From positions 1 through 64,000 of the forward strand of contig NZ_JALLPO010000001.1 of assembly GCF_023276435.1 (NCBI RefSeq): a stretch of DNA of 64,000 nucleotides, written 5' to 3'. Source of the DNA: Sphaerisporangium perillae (GTDB lineage Bacteria; Actinomycetota; Actinomycetes; Streptosporangiales; Streptosporangiaceae). Shown piece after piece: positions 16,918 through 26,284 of the stretch (position 1 is the stretch's first letter; every line of letters starts with the position of its first letter). The notes under the pieces were generated by a model. It searched no databases, had not been told where the DNA came from, and saw only the letters and a list, made by a program, of their open reading frames with translations. A program made the translations under genes and the position numbers.

Positions 16918-17016
16918 GCGCACCAGGGCGCGTCAGACGGATCTCACTGCGACTCGACGCGCACCAGGGCGCGTCAGACGGATCTCACTGCGACTCGACG
17001 CGCACCAGGGCGCGTC
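16918..17016. repeat. 2.4 copies of a 41-bp tandem repeat
   Basis: Units begin at 16918, 16959 and 17000 with GCGCACCAGGGCGCGTCAG, followed by ACGGATCTCACTGCGACTC; the first two are identical across 41 bases and the third is truncated, running into the end of the B3/B4 gene. The array lies in the 365-base stretch 16650-17014, which otherwise holds the kgd promoter side and no gene. The truncated third copy spans the B3/B4 stop codon, so the duplication may have been copied outward from the gene's 3' end. Confidence 0.75.
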
Positions 17017-17686
17017 AGGCGGAGCCCACGAGCCGCGACTCGATGCGCACGCCGGGGCTGATCTCGCGAAGCAGCCCCGCGAGCTCGTCTCCCGCCGCCG
17101 ACAGCTCCTCCAGCGACATCGGCGCGAGCCTCTCCAGCAGGAACAGCGCGTCGACGGTGCTCTCGGTGATGCGGGTGCGCACGCACTGGCGCCAGTTCCA
17201 CCTGCGGCAGGTGATGCCACGGTCGTCCCGCCAGACCACCTCGCCGATCTCGGGGTGGTCGATGACCTGCAGGCCCTTCTCGACGGCGTCGAACGGCTCC
17301 TCGCCGCTCGCCCGCACGAGCCGGGCCGTCCCCTCGTAGTGGGACAGGTCCTCGCCGCCGATCGGCAGCACGTGGCGGATGCTGACCGCGTTGTACGCGT
17401 CCACCACCAGGTTGATCTCGGGAGGCGGCATCCGGCGCACGAGGGCGTCGACCGACGGGCGGGTTCGCTGCGGCTTGGCGCCGAACGCGCGGTAGGCGTC
17501 CTGCCAGGCGAGGATGTTCGCGTGGTCGGACGGCGCGGGCTCCGCCGCGGCCTCGGCCAGCCAGGCCCGCGAGCGCTCGTCGGACGGCCCGTTGGCGAGG
17601 CCGTACGCGCCGATGGCCAGCACGCGGAAGTCCGGACGCAGGAGGGTGACCGCCTCGTCGACCCAGATGGCACCGATCATGCGCAT
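17015..17686 (-). CDS. B3/B4 (tRNA-binding-fold) domain protein
   Basis: 223 residues. The core matches the B3/B4 domain found in the phenylalanyl-tRNA synthetase beta chain and in stand-alone proteins: PPPEINLVVDAYNAVSIRHVLPIGGEDL, DHPEIGEVVWRDDRGITCRRWNWRQC, and an LLERLAPMSLEELSAAGDEL tail. Stand-alone members are thought to bind or edit amino-acid or nucleotide ligands, but function is not settled. Start ATG at 17686 (a second ATG at 17680 is possible). Its stop codon lies within the third copy of a 41-bp repeat. It is not linked to its neighbours by operon structure. Confidence 0.75.
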   Translation of the reverse strand: MRMIGAIWVDEAVTLLRPDFRVLAIGAYGLANGPSDERSRAWLAEAAAEPAPSDHANILAWQDAYRAFGAKPQRTRPSVDALVRRMPPPEINLVVDAYNAVSIRHVLPIGGEDLSHYEGTARLVRASGEEPFDAVEKGLQVIDHPEIGEVVWRDDRGITCRRWNWRQCVRTRITESTVDALFLLERLAPMSLEELSAAGDELAGLLREISPGVRIESRLVGSA

Positions 17687-17842
17687 ACCTTAGCCCGCGG
17701 CCCAGGCGCGCATGGCCGGCCCCGCGACGGCCTCAGGTCGGCGCGACCGGTGGCGTCCAGGGCCTGGTAGCGCCGGGCGTCGATGCCGGCGGGCCGCCAC
17801 CGTGGGAGGCGGCGGCCCGCCGGCCGTCGTGGTGAGTGGAGA

Positions 17843-20521
17843 TCAGGCGCAGGCGGCGCCGTTGAGGGTGAACAGCTCGGGGGCCGGATTGGCGCCCGGG
17901 GCGCTCTTGCCGGTGAAGCCGAACGTGATCGACTGCCCCGGCTTGATCTTGGCGTTGTAGCCCAGGTTCTTCGCGGTGACCGTCGCGCCGCTCTGGGTGA
18001 GGGCGGCGTTCCAGGCCTGGCCGGCCTTCTGGCCGCCGAGGAACGCCCACTTCAGGGACCAGCCGTCGATCGTCGTGGCGCCCGTGTTCTTCACGGTGAC
18101 CTGGGTGGTGAACCCGTCGGGCCACTGCGCGTGCGTCGCGTACGTGACGTGGCACTTCCCGGGCGCCTTGACGGTGCCGTCGCCCTGGTCGGCCACGAAC
18201 GCCGAGACCCACGCCAGCGGCGAGTTCCAGTTGATCGTCAGCTCGTTGGTGGCCCAGGAGTTGATGTCGTCGATGTAGCAGAACTGCGGCTTGCAGCCCT
18301 GCAGCTTCTCCTGCGCGACCGGGTCCTGGACGCCGGAGTTCGGGCCGCCCGCCAGGGTGCCCTTGGGCGGGTTCGGCAGGGAGGTGTCGAGCTGGTGGGA
18401 GTACCAGCGGCTGTGCTGGTTGTGGGAGGCGACCTCGCCGTAGCCGGTGACGTACGACTGGTTCAGCGCGTTGCGGCCGAAGATGTAGTCGAGGCCCTGC
18501 AGCACGCCGTCCCGGTACTTGCGGATGCCGGTGAGGTCGTAGGCGGCGGCCATGACCACCATGTTGTTCAGCACCAGGTTGTTGGAGCCCCAGTCGTAGG
18601 CCGGCGGGTTGTACGGCACCCCGTACGGGTGCGCGGCGAGCGTGGCGAGGTACTTCTCGGCCCCCTCGACGACGGACCGCCGCACCTGGTCACGGCCGGG
18701 CAGGGCGTTCGGCACGGTCGCGAGGTCCAGGCGGCCGAGCTGGGCCACGTGGCCCCAGTCGAAGCCGCGCGGCCCCCAGATGTCGGCGGTGTGCTGCGGC
18801 GAGGCCAGCACGAAGTCCTTGAACTCCTTCTCACCGGTGGTGATGTAGAGCTCGGCGGCGGCCCAGTAGAACTCGTCGCTGACGTCGGCGTCGTCGTAGG
18901 TCCCGCCGCCGGTGCCGTCGGAGGGGGAGGCGAGCCTGTTCGGGTCGGCCTTGGCCGCGGCCCACGCCTTGCGGGCGGCGGTCAGGTTCTTCGCCGCGAA
19001 CGCCGGGTCGTACGGGGCGAACAGCCGGGCGGCCTGGGCGGCGGTGGCGGCCAGGTTGAGCGTCGCGGCCGTGGTCACCGGGTGCAGCATGCGCTTCTGC
19101 GCGTCCAGGTGCGGGAGCAGCGGAAGGCCGGTCCAGTTCTCGTCGTGGATCTTGTGGTGGGCCATCCCCGCGTACGGCTTGCCGTCGGGCACCTGCATCT
19201 TCAGCAGGAACTCCTGCTCCCAGCGCGCCTCGTCCAGGATGTCGGGGACGCCGTTTCCGCTCTCGGGCAGCGCGAGCGCGCCGTCGCCCATCGGCCTGGC
19301 CGTCGCGGCGTTCTTGGTGCGCTCGAACTCGCTCATGAGCTGGGCGACCGAGATGCCGCCGTTGACGACGTACTTGCCGTGGTCGCCCGCGTCGTACCAG
19401 CCGCCGGAGACGTCCAGGGAGTACTCGCAGACCCCCGGCTGGCAGGGCACGTTCGTGTCGCCCTGGTTCGGCGCGACCCCGACGTGGCCGGCGGGCCGGG
19501 CGTAGCCGGGACGCAGCGTGTCGAGGATCTCGATGCCGCTGCGCTGCGGGTAGTAGAACTTCAGCGCGTCCGAGCGGAGCGTCTCGTAGGCGGCGGCGCC
19601 GATGTCGAACGGGCGGCTGGTCTCGCCGTCCGCCGACAGCGTGTAGCCGGCGCCCGCCTTGCTATAGGAGCCGAAGTCGATGGAGTGGACGTTCTGTCCC
19701 GAGCTGTCGTCCACGCCGCGCGGCGTGGTCCGGCCGGAGGCGACGACCTTGCCGGCGGCGTCCTTCAGCTCCCAGGGCAGCGCGTCGGTCGCCTCGGTCA
19801 CCACGGTGGCGTTCTTCGGGCCCTTGGGCAGATAGGCGACCTGGTTGACGCGGACGCGCGGTCCGGTGTCGGGCTTGTACACGTCGGGCTCGGCGCCGCC
19901 CTTGAGGCTGACGTCGTCCACGCAGAGCCGCCACGGGGTGGCGCTGCCGCCGAGCTGGAACACCACCTGCCCGTTGGTCAGGTCGACGGGCGAGGTGAAG
20001 GCGTAGGAGTAGGTGGCGCCGTCCGGGGTGAGCTCGGGGTTGGCGGTCAGGTACGCCGTGTACGGGTCGACGGGCAGCTGGACCAGCACCCGGCCGACCT
20101 TGGCCGGGTCGGCGGAGCCGTAGAGGCTGAACGCGTAGGTCTCGCCCTTGACCAGGGGGATGTCGTTCTGGCCGATGATGGCGTCCCACGGGTTCACAGT
20201 GCCGCCGGGGATGTCGGCGCAGAGCCGCCCGCCGCTGGTGCCGAAGGTGATGCCGTCGGTGTGCCACCAGGGGTCGCTGCCGCTGTCGAAGGTCCCGTTG
20301 ACGATCTGCTCGGGGCCCTCCGGGTCGGCGGCCGAGGTGGCGGCCCGGGCGGTGGCGGGTGCGGTATTCGTGCCGGAGGCGGATGTCGTATTCGCGCCGG
20401 AGGCGGGTGTCGTATTGGTGCCGGACGCGCGCGCGGCCGGAGCGGACAGGGCGGACGCGGCCAGCGTGGCCGCCGCGGTGAGGGCCAGTGAGGCCGCCCA
20501 TTGTCGGGATGGTCTGATCAC
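17843..20521 (-). CDS. Modular secreted GH9 cellulase (CBM4_9-like, Ig-like, GH9, CBM2)
   Basis: 892 residues from the GTG at 20521. Order: signal peptide (about 1-33); Thr/Ser/Ala linker with an 11-residue repeat (ASGTNTTP type, 33-60); CBM4_9-like module (71-207); Ig-like CelD_N module (222-308, [12 protein letters not shown]); GH9 catalytic domain (about 314-765); CBM2 (790-892). Catalytic motifs: WYDAGDH (Asp377, Asp380), [12 protein letters not shown] and [13 protein letters not shown] (Glu760). It cleaves beta-1,4-glucan; the CBM4_9/Ig/GH9 architecture is often processive or exo-acting, but this cannot be settled here. The GTG start is preferred to an in-frame ATG at 20608 because it gives a clean signal peptide, has GGGGAAA upstream, and leaves the operator outside the gene. 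Confidence 0.9.
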   Translation of the reverse strand: MIRPSRQWAASLALTAAATLAASALSAPAARASGTNTTPASGANTTSASGTNTAPATARAATSAADPEGPEQIVNGTFDSGSDPWWHTDGITFGTSGGRLCADIPGGTVNPWDAIIGQNDIPLVKGETYAFSLYGSADPAKVGRVLVQLPVDPYTAYLTANPELTPDGATYSYAFTSPVDLTNGQVVFQLGGSATPWRLCVDDVSLKGGAEPDVYKPDTGPRVRVNQVAYLPKGPKNATVVTEATDALPWELKDAAGKVVASGRTTPRGVDDSSGQNVHSIDFGSYSKAGAGYTLSADGETSRPFDIGAAAYETLRSDALKFYYPQRSGIEILDTLRPGYARPAGHVGVAPNQGDTNVPCQPGVCEYSLDVSGGWYDAGDHGKYVVNGGISVAQLMSEFERTKNAATARPMGDGALALPESGNGVPDILDEARWEQEFLLKMQVPDGKPYAGMAHHKIHDENWTGLPLLPHLDAQKRMLHPVTTAATLNLAATAAQAARLFAPYDPAFAAKNLTAARKAWAAAKADPNRLASPSDGTGGGTYDDADVSDEFYWAAAELYITTGEKEFKDFVLASPQHTADIWGPRGFDWGHVAQLGRLDLATVPNALPGRDQVRRSVVEGAEKYLATLAAHPYGVPYNPPAYDWGSNNLVLNNMVVMAAAYDLTGIRKYRDGVLQGLDYIFGRNALNQSYVTGYGEVASHNQHSRWYSHQLDTSLPNPPKGTLAGGPNSGVQDPVAQEKLQGCKPQFCYIDDINSWATNELTINWNSPLAWVSAFVADQGDGTVKAPGKCHVTYATHAQWPDGFTTQVTVKNTGATTIDGWSLKWAFLGGQKAGQAWNAALTQSGATVTAKNLGYNAKIKPGQSITFGFTGKSAPGANPAPELFTLNGAACA

Positions 20522-20568
20522 GCGGTTTCCCCAGGTGTCAAAGATCGGAGCGCCTGCGGGAGCAGATG

Positions 20569-20582
20569 TGGGAGCGCTCCCA
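20569..20582 (-). promoter_or_regulatory. CebR/CelR box, perfect 14-bp palindrome
   Basis: TGGGAGCGCTCCCA is identical to the operator bound by the LacI-family cellulose regulators CelR (Thermobifida) and CebR (Streptomyces), which release on cellobiose or cello-oligosaccharides. It lies 47 bases ahead of the GH9 GTG start. The gene-free stretch 20522-20937 holds this box on one side and the ArsR-like promoter on the other. Confidence 0.85.
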
Positions 20583-20889
20583 GAGCGACGGTTCACGCAT
20601 GGTTCCAACGCATGTGAGGGCCGTCAATGGACCGGTGCCTCGCACCGCGACGGTCGCGAGCCCTCGCGGTGCCCCGCGCCCGTCGCCTAGGTGTGCCGAT
20701 TACCCGCGGCGCTCGCCTCACGCCTCGTCCCTGGCGGTCCCGGGTTCCCTCTCCGCCATGAAACTTTCATCGTTCGGGGCTCGCGGCGGGGGTGCGGCCG
20801 GGGGTGCGTGCGTCGGGGGCGTCGAGGGCGTGCCGGGGCGCGGCGGGCTTGGTGACGGGCTCGGTGATCGGGCGGGAGGTGTGGGAATC

Positions 20890-20937
20890 TGCAAACAGGA
20901 CTTTGCAAATGAGACTTTGCAAAGTTATGTTTGCATT
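20890..20937 (+). promoter_or_regulatory. Leaderless promoter with overlapping TTTGCA-type operator cluster
   Basis: A -35 TTGCAA (20903-20908), a 17-base spacer and a -10 TATGTT (20926-20931) place transcription start at the ATG at 20938, so the mRNA would be leaderless; no Shine-Dalgarno is present. Two TTTGCAAA palindromes (20902-20909 and 20916-20923, 14 bases apart) are flanked by TGCAAAC (20890) and GTTTGCA (20929), forming a nested dyad across the promoter. It is a strong candidate for autorepression by the regulator it drives. Confidence 0.65.
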
Positions 20938-21516
20938 ATGAGCGAACCGTCTGGCGTCTACCACGTAAGCGACTCCCGGGTGCTGAAGGCCGTGGCCCAC
21001 CCGCTCCGAGTGCGGCTGCTCGGCGCGCTCCGTCTCGACGGGCCCGCCACGGCCACCGAACTGGCCGCGAAGTTCGGCGAGAGTTCCGGCTCGACCAGCT
21101 ACCACCTGCGGCAGCTCGCGCGATACGGCTTCGTCGAGGAGGACCCCGAGCAGCGCGACGCGCGGGAGCGGCGGTGGCGGTCGGTCCACCGCTACACCTC
21201 CTGGAACGAGCTGGAGATCGGCGACACCCCTGAAGGCCGGGAGGCGGCAGGGTTCATGCGGAACCGGCAGATCGAGGTCCTGCTCTCCGACCGCGAGGCG
21301 TTCGAGCGCGACCGCGAGTCCTGGGGCCCGGAATGGATCGAGGCCGCCGGAATGTCCGACGACATCGCCCGCCTCACGCCCGCGTCCGTCACGCTCCTGT
21401 ACGAACGCATCTCGGCCATGATCCACGAGATGGAGGCCGCCGACGCGGCGAGCCCGCAGGCCGAGCGGGTGTCGATCCACCTCGCGGCCTTCCCGACCAA
21501 GGGATACGGCCGGTGA
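20938..21516 (+). CDS. ArsR-like winged-helix regulator
   Basis: 192 residues. The N-terminal winged helix reads RVLKAVAHPLRVRLLGALRL, then ATATELAAKFGESSGSTSYHLRQLARYGFVEE, typical of ArsR/HTH_20-type repressors; there is no Cys metal site. The C-terminal half (about 95-192) is a helical domain likely to bind a ligand. The GTG of the MFS gene overlaps its stop (GTGA), so the two are co-translated and it probably controls that exporter in response to the exported compound. Confidence 0.85.
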   Translation: MSEPSGVYHVSDSRVLKAVAHPLRVRLLGALRLDGPATATELAAKFGESSGSTSYHLRQLARYGFVEEDPEQRDARERRWRSVHRYTSWNELEIGDTPEGREAAGFMRNRQIEVLLSDREAFERDRESWGPEWIEAAGMSDDIARLTPASVTLLYERISAMIHEMEAADAASPQAERVSIHLAAFPTKGYGR

Positions 21517-22814
21517 GCGCCGCCCGCCCGTCCGGGCCGTCCAACCGCGTCGATGCCTCCCCGGGTGGTTTCCCGGGGCTCTCTCCTCGCGCGGCGCTGC
21601 GGCGCTACGCGCTGGTCAGTTTCCTGACCTGGTTCCCGCCCGGCCTCATGATGGCGTCGATGGTCTTGCTGATGACCTCTCGTGGCCTCGATCTCGCCGA
21701 GGTGGGCGTCGTGACGGCCGTCTACGCGGTCGTCGTCGTGATCCTGGAGCTTCCCACCGGTGGCCTCGCCGACGTCGCCGGCCGGCGCACGGTGCTCGCC
21801 GCCTCGGCACTGGTCAGCGTCGTGGCGCTGAGCCTGCTGGCCGTGGCCGGCTCATTCTGGGTGTTCGTCCTGGTCTCGGTGCTCAAAGGCATCGCCCGGG
21901 CGCTGTCCAGCGGGCCCGCGCAGGCGTGGTACGTCGACACGCTGCACGCCGTCGAGGGTCCCGAGGCCGACCTCAAGCCCGGCCTGGCAAGAGGAGAGGC
22001 CATGGGCTCGGGGGCCCTCTGCCTGGCCACGCTCGCCGGCGGATTCATGCCGCTGGTCGTTCCCGGCGGCCTTGCCGCTCCGATGATCGCCGCCGCGGTG
22101 GCCGCGGCCGTGCTCTTCGCCGTCGTGCTCGTCGCGATGCCCGAGCCGCCCCGGCCGCGCCCCTCGATCAGGTCGGTCCTGCGGGACGTGCCGGTGACCG
22201 TCGGCTCGGGGCTGCAGCTGGGCCTCCGGCACCTCGGGCTCCGCCGCCTGCTGTTCGTCGCCTTCACCATCGGGATGGGGCTCAGCGCCATCGAGATGCT
22301 GACGCCGGGCCGGCTCGCCTCGCTGACCGGCACGGCCGAGTCCGGCAGCTCGGTGTACGCCGTCGTCGCGGCGGCCGGGTTCGGGGCGAGCGGCCTAGGG
22401 TCCTGGATGGCTCCCCGGGTAGCCCGGCTGCTGCGCGGGCCGATCGCGGCGGCGGTCGCCGGCACGATGGTCGGTGCCGTCGCGTTCGCGTCCCTCGCGG
22501 CCTCGGTGGTGCTTTTCGGGCCACTGGGTGTCGTGGCGGCCTGCGCCGCCTACGTGGTGATGTTCGCGGCCGTCTCCGTGGCCGAGATCATGCGCGTGGA
22601 GATGATGCACCGGCGGGTCGGTTCTTCGCGGCGCGCCACGCTGATGTCGGTGGATTCGCTGCAGCTCCAGCTGGGCGGCGTGGCCAGTGCGCTCGGCCTC
22701 GGGCTGCTGGCGTCCCGAGCCGGTACGGCCGCCGCCTGGTGGGTGGCGGCCGGCGTGCTGCTGCTCTCGGCCGTGCTGTACGTGCGGCTCCCGCCGGCCA
22801 GGATCGAGCCGTAG
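21513..22814 (+). CDS. MFS transporter coupled to the ArsR-like regulator
   Basis: 433 residues with about 12 hydrophobic segments. After the first two helices the loop reads VVILELPTGGLADVAGRRTV, the MFS motif-A variant (normally G-x-x-x-D-R-x-G-R-R). The PTGGLADVAGRR form is common in drug-efflux-like MFS proteins that follow an ArsR-type gene. The start is the GTG at 21513, overlapping the regulator's stop. A multidrug or metabolite exporter is inferred; the substrate is unknown. Confidence 0.85.
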   Translation: MSAARPSGPSNRVDASPGGFPGLSPRAALRRYALVSFLTWFPPGLMMASMVLLMTSRGLDLAEVGVVTAVYAVVVVILELPTGGLADVAGRRTVLAASALVSVVALSLLAVAGSFWVFVLVSVLKGIARALSSGPAQAWYVDTLHAVEGPEADLKPGLARGEAMGSGALCLATLAGGFMPLVVPGGLAAPMIAAAVAAAVLFAVVLVAMPEPPRPRPSIRSVLRDVPVTVGSGLQLGLRHLGLRRLLFVAFTIGMGLSAIEMLTPGRLASLTGTAESGSSVYAVVAAAGFGASGLGSWMAPRVARLLRGPIAAAVAGTMVGAVAFASLAASVVLFGPLGVVAACAAYVVMFAAVSVAEIMRVEMMHRRVGSSRRATLMSVDSLQLQLGGVASALGLGLLASRAGTAAAWWVAAGVLLLSAVLYVRLPPARIEP

Positions 22815-22949
22815 CGGAAGCGGGAGCGAAGGCGCTGACCACCCGCCTGTACAAGCCGCGACGCACCCCCGCGTAGAACAAGGTTCGGTAGTCGGGGCAG
22901 AATCGTGGCGTCGAAGGCCGTGGCGTCGAAGGCCGAAGGGAGCGCGGGG

Positions 22950-24131
22950 ATGAGCGAGCAGGGGGCAGGACCGGCCGTAGAGGGCACGGGGTCGGCCGTC
23001 CAGGCGGCTGGGTCGGCCGTCCAGGGACCACGAGATGCGGCGGCCGAGCCGGGGAGGCGGGTCACTCCCGCCAACGAGGAGCAGCGAGAAGCCTGGATGG
23101 GCGGCGCGGTGCCGCCGGTGGAGCAGGTACGTCCTGGGCTGTGGTCGATCCCGGTGCCGATCCCGATCAACCCGCTCAGGTATGTCCTGGTGTACGCCCT
23201 CGAGCTGTCCGACGGGGTCGCGATCATCGACGCGGGCTGGAACACCGAGGAGGCGTACGCCGCCCTCGACGGCGGGCTGGCCGTGGCCGGGTTCGCGATG
23301 ACCGACGTACGCGCGGTGCTGGTGACCCACATCCACCCCGACCACTACGGCCTCGCGGGACGGGTGCGCGAGGCGTCGGGCGCGTGGATCGGCCTGCACC
23401 CGGCCGATGCCGGGCTGCTGCACGAACGCTACGACGAGTCGAGGATCAACGCGCTGGTCGAGCGCGAGCGGGCCATGCTGGCGAGCAGTGGCGTGCCACC
23501 GCTCAGCTTGGACGAGCTGGCCGGGGCCTCGATGATGATCCGGCACCACGTGACGATGGCCGGGCCGGACCGGCTGATCGAGGACGGCACCACGCTCGAC
23601 CTGCCCGGATGGGAGGACGTGCGGGCCATCTGGACCCCCGGCCACTCTCCGGGACACCTGTGCTTCGTCTCGCCATCGAGGCGCGTGCTGTTCACCGGAG
23701 ACCACGTGCTCCCCAGGATCACGCCGACCGTGGCCGTCCATCCGCAGTCGGGTCCGGACCCGCTCGCCGACTTCCTCGACGCCCTGGCCAAGGTCAGGGA
23801 TCTGGACGTGGACGAGGTGCTGCCCGCGCACGAGTTCCGCTTCCTGGAGCTCGCGGAGCGGGTGGACTACATGACGGCCCACCACCACCAGAGGCTCGCG
23901 GAGATCGAGGCGGCCGTGGCGAGCGGCGAGGGAGCCGCCTGCTGGGACATCACCACGCACCTCACGTGGTCACGGCCGTGGGACACCATCCTGCCGTTCA
24001 TGCGCAGGGCGGCCACGAACGAGACCCTCGCCCACCTGGTGTACCTCGAGGCGCGGGGCCGCGCCCGCCGAGTCCCGGGCGAGCCCGGCGAGCCGGACCT
24101 CTGGTACCCGAAGGGCGACCAAGCACACTGA
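22950..24131 (+). CDS. Metallo-beta-lactamase-fold hydrolase
   Basis: 393 residues from the ATG at 22950 (upstream in-frame ATG at 22905 lies in low-complexity repeats). An Ala/Gly/Glu-rich N-terminus of about 45 residues carries the short repeat GSAVQAAGSAVQG. The MBL core shows DGVAIIDAGWN, THIHPDHYG (HxHxDH), GHSPGHLCF and FTGDHVL, with a later AHEFRF providing the last His. A C-terminal helical cap (from about 300) follows the same plan as the SCO-type MBL hydrolases with the BLACT-WH-like end. Expected to bind two metal ions and hydrolyse a thioester, lactone or phosphodiester. A near-palindrome TAGAACAAGGTTC lies about 60 bases upstream. Confidence 0.85.
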   Translation: MSEQGAGPAVEGTGSAVQAAGSAVQGPRDAAAEPGRRVTPANEEQREAWMGGAVPPVEQVRPGLWSIPVPIPINPLRYVLVYALELSDGVAIIDAGWNTEEAYAALDGGLAVAGFAMTDVRAVLVTHIHPDHYGLAGRVREASGAWIGLHPADAGLLHERYDESRINALVERERAMLASSGVPPLSLDELAGASMMIRHHVTMAGPDRLIEDGTTLDLPGWEDVRAIWTPGHSPGHLCFVSPSRRVLFTGDHVLPRITPTVAVHPQSGPDPLADFLDALAKVRDLDVDEVLPAHEFRFLELAERVDYMTAHHHQRLAEIEAAVASGEGAACWDITTHLTWSRPWDTILPFMRRAATNETLAHLVYLEARGRARRVPGEPGEPDLWYPKGDQAH

Positions 24132-24309
24132 CCCTGCCCCATACCCCTGGCCGCCGGCGATGACCGGGCTCTGCCTGACCGGCTAGCCGGTGGTAATCAA
24201 GGTGAACGCCACCGGCCAGACGTTCGTATCTCGGTACGAACGGGGCGCGGGCCCGCCGTGCCCGTGCCGAGCCGGCGTGGACGTCGTGTCAGGGCAAGGT
24301 GGAGTGCCG

Positions 24310-24888
24310 ATGGGCAGATCGTTGAACATTCCGGCGGCCGCCCTCGTCGCGGCGCTGGCGCTGGCGCTGGTGGGGCTCACCGGTTGCGCCTCGGCGCCGG
24401 ATCGCGCCGTCTCGGTCGCGGCCACCTACGACCTCCCGTACAACCTGACCGACGTGCTGTTCTCGCGGGAGATGATCCTGCACTACCGGCAGTCGATCAC
24501 GATGGCGCGGCTCGTCCCGGAACGGAGCAAGGACGCGTTCGTGAAGAGCCTGGCCGAGAAGATCATCACCGAGGAGACCGCCCAGATCGACGTGATGGCG
24601 GGCTCGCTGAAGGCATGGGAGTTCGCGGTGCCGGACGCGGACAATCCGCCTGTGCACCAGATGGCCGGGATGCTGTCCCCGGCCCAGCTCCTGCTGCTCA
24701 AGGGCAGGTCCGGCCCTGAGTTCGACCGCCTCTGGCTCACCACGCTCGCCCGGCACACCGACTACGGCGTACGCCTCGCCGAGAAGGCCCGCGACGAGGG
24801 CAAGGACCGCGCGACCGTCGAACTCGCCCGGAAGATCGCCGCAGAGCAAAAGTCCCAACTCGCGGAACTCATCAAGCACCTGTCGTGA
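24310..24888 (+). CDS. DUF305-domain lipoprotein
   Basis: 192 residues. Signal peptide with lipobox VGLTGC (Cys at about 26). The rest is a DUF305-type four-helix, ferritin-like fold: NLTDVLFSREMILHYRQSITMARL and a C-terminal ARHTDYGVRLAEKARDEGKD, the two helices that in the family carry His or Met metal ligands. The usual H-H pair of the first helix is reduced here to H-Y (ILHYRQS), so metal binding may differ. It is expected on the outer face of the membrane; some members take part in copper handling. The start ATG at 24310 follows GGTGGAG; longer frames upstream spoil the signal peptide. Confidence 0.75.
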   Translation: MGRSLNIPAAALVAALALALVGLTGCASAPDRAVSVAATYDLPYNLTDVLFSREMILHYRQSITMARLVPERSKDAFVKSLAEKIITEETAQIDVMAGSLKAWEFAVPDADNPPVHQMAGMLSPAQLLLLKGRSGPEFDRLWLTTLARHTDYGVRLAEKARDEGKDRATVELARKIAAEQKSQLAELIKHLS

Positions 24889-25005
24889 CCTGAATCGTCA
24901 AGGGTGACCGGGTAGGGCTTTGGGATCTGGCGGCGGGCAGAATCCGACGAGCCGTGTTAGCGGTGTCGAGCTGTGCCGCGGGGTTCAGGGGAACACAGGG
25001 GCTGG

Positions 25006-26064
25006 TCAGGCGAGGCGGGTGGTGCCTCGGCCGGTGGTCAGGGGGAGGTCCAGGAGGGTGCGGATGCCCGGGGGGGCCGCGCAGACCGAGGCGATGGCGT
25101 TGACCGCGTGCGCGGCGGCGCCCGCCAGCCCGTGGGACACCTCGTCGACCTTCAGCATGAGCTGGGGGCGGCCCTCGATGTGGATGGCGAAGCCCGGCTC
25201 GGGCCACCGGCGGACCTTGGCGGCGTCGGCCTTGTACACGCATTCCACCGTCATGAACGGCCGCCCCCGGATGAGCCCGGAGAAGATCCACCGTGAGGCG
25301 CAGACGGTGCCCGGCCGGACGACCCCCGCCATGATCTCGAACTCCTCGGTGGCCAGTTCGTACTCGTCGGTCTCCTCCACCTCGTCCAGCTTGACGCCGA
25401 GCGCGCAGGCGACGAGTTGGACGCTCTCGGAGAAGAGCGCTCGCTGCACGGACCGGAAGGGGCGCACGGCCATGCCGTAGTCCTTGGGGGCGCGGCCGAA
25501 CCCGATCAGGTCCATGACTATCTGCCGCGAGGGGTGCCCGAGGTAGTCGGAGGACTCGCGCACGTAGATGTGGTCGAGCCGTGTCGACAGCCCGGTCAGG
25601 GCCAGTGGCAGCAGGTCGCTCATGAACCCCGGGTTGATGCCGGTGCCGTACACCGAGGTGCCTCCCGCCCGGCAGGCCTCCTCCAGGGGCTCGACGACGC
25701 CCGCCCCGTACACCTGCGGGTAGACGAAGCCGGTGGTGGTGATGACGTTCTTGCCAGAGGCGAGGAGCGCGCACACCGTCTGCAGGTCGGCGCTGTAGTC
25801 TCCGCCGAAGTAGGCGGCGGGCAGCGGCATGTGCAGGACGCAGTCGGCTTCGGTGGCCAGGACGCGGTCGACGTCGTCGGCGCAGAGCACGCCGGTCTCG
25901 GGCAGCCCGACCAGGGGCCCGGCGTCCAGCCCGACCTTGTCCGGGTCGTACACGAGCACGCCGGCCAGTTCGAACTCGGGCCGGGTGATGATGCTGCGAA
26001 GCGCATAGCTGCCAACGGCACCCGTGGCCCACTGGATCACGCGGATGGGCGGCTGTGCGGGCAT
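25006..26064 (-). CDS. DapB-fold NAD(P)-dependent reductase/amine dehydrogenase-like
   Basis: 352 residues from the ATG at 26064, which has GGAGG 8 bases upstream. The N-terminal Rossmann segment reads IRVIQWATGAVGSYALRSII, and the dihydrodipicolinate-reductase-like core continues with DCVLHMPLPAAYFGGDY, GKNVITTTGFVYP and YGTGINPGFMSDLLPLAL. This subfamily, close to 2,4-diaminopentanoate dehydrogenase, is expanded in mycobacteria and other actinomycetes, often near steroid or lipid catabolic genes; true substrates are mostly unknown. It is divergent from an SDR gene with 220 bases between, and the two may form one pathway. Confidence 0.75.
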   Translation of the reverse strand: MPAQPPIRVIQWATGAVGSYALRSIITRPEFELAGVLVYDPDKVGLDAGPLVGLPETGVLCADDVDRVLATEADCVLHMPLPAAYFGGDYSADLQTVCALLASGKNVITTTGFVYPQVYGAGVVEPLEEACRAGGTSVYGTGINPGFMSDLLPLALTGLSTRLDHIYVRESSDYLGHPSRQIVMDLIGFGRAPKDYGMAVRPFRSVQRALFSESVQLVACALGVKLDEVEETDEYELATEEFEIMAGVVRPGTVCASRWIFSGLIRGRPFMTVECVYKADAAKVRRWPEPGFAIHIEGRPQLMLKVDEVSHGLAGAAAHAVNAIASVCAAPPGIRTLLDLPLTTGRGTTRLA

Positions 26065-26284
26065 GCGCGGCCTCCAGCCCGGGGGGTCTCGGACGGGGCC
26101 GTGCGGAGATAGGGGTCGACGCTGACCCTCGCCCATGCAGGGCAGAAACTATAGCAGAATCTGCCTCATCTGATCACTATCCGCTACTTGCTCCGGCGTG
26201 TTGCCGGGCGGGTCTGGGGCGTGAGCGCGTCGCGCGATATTCTCGGCTCACTAGAATCTTGTTCTCCTGGAAGGGTTGGGCGAC

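Noticed and set aside
16918-17018. 41-bp repeats as a CRISPR array
   Set aside because: The units are directly adjacent, with no variable spacers, and no cas gene is present.
20522-20608. Extending the GH9 gene to the ATG at 20608
   Set aside because: The added residues break the signal peptide and would place the CebR/CelR box inside the coding region.
26250-26270. AGAA-N5-TTCT near the SDR start as a fourth KstR-type site
   Set aside because: The spacing does not fit TnnAACnnGTTnnA. The TAGAACAAGGTTC near 22873 was rejected for the same reason.
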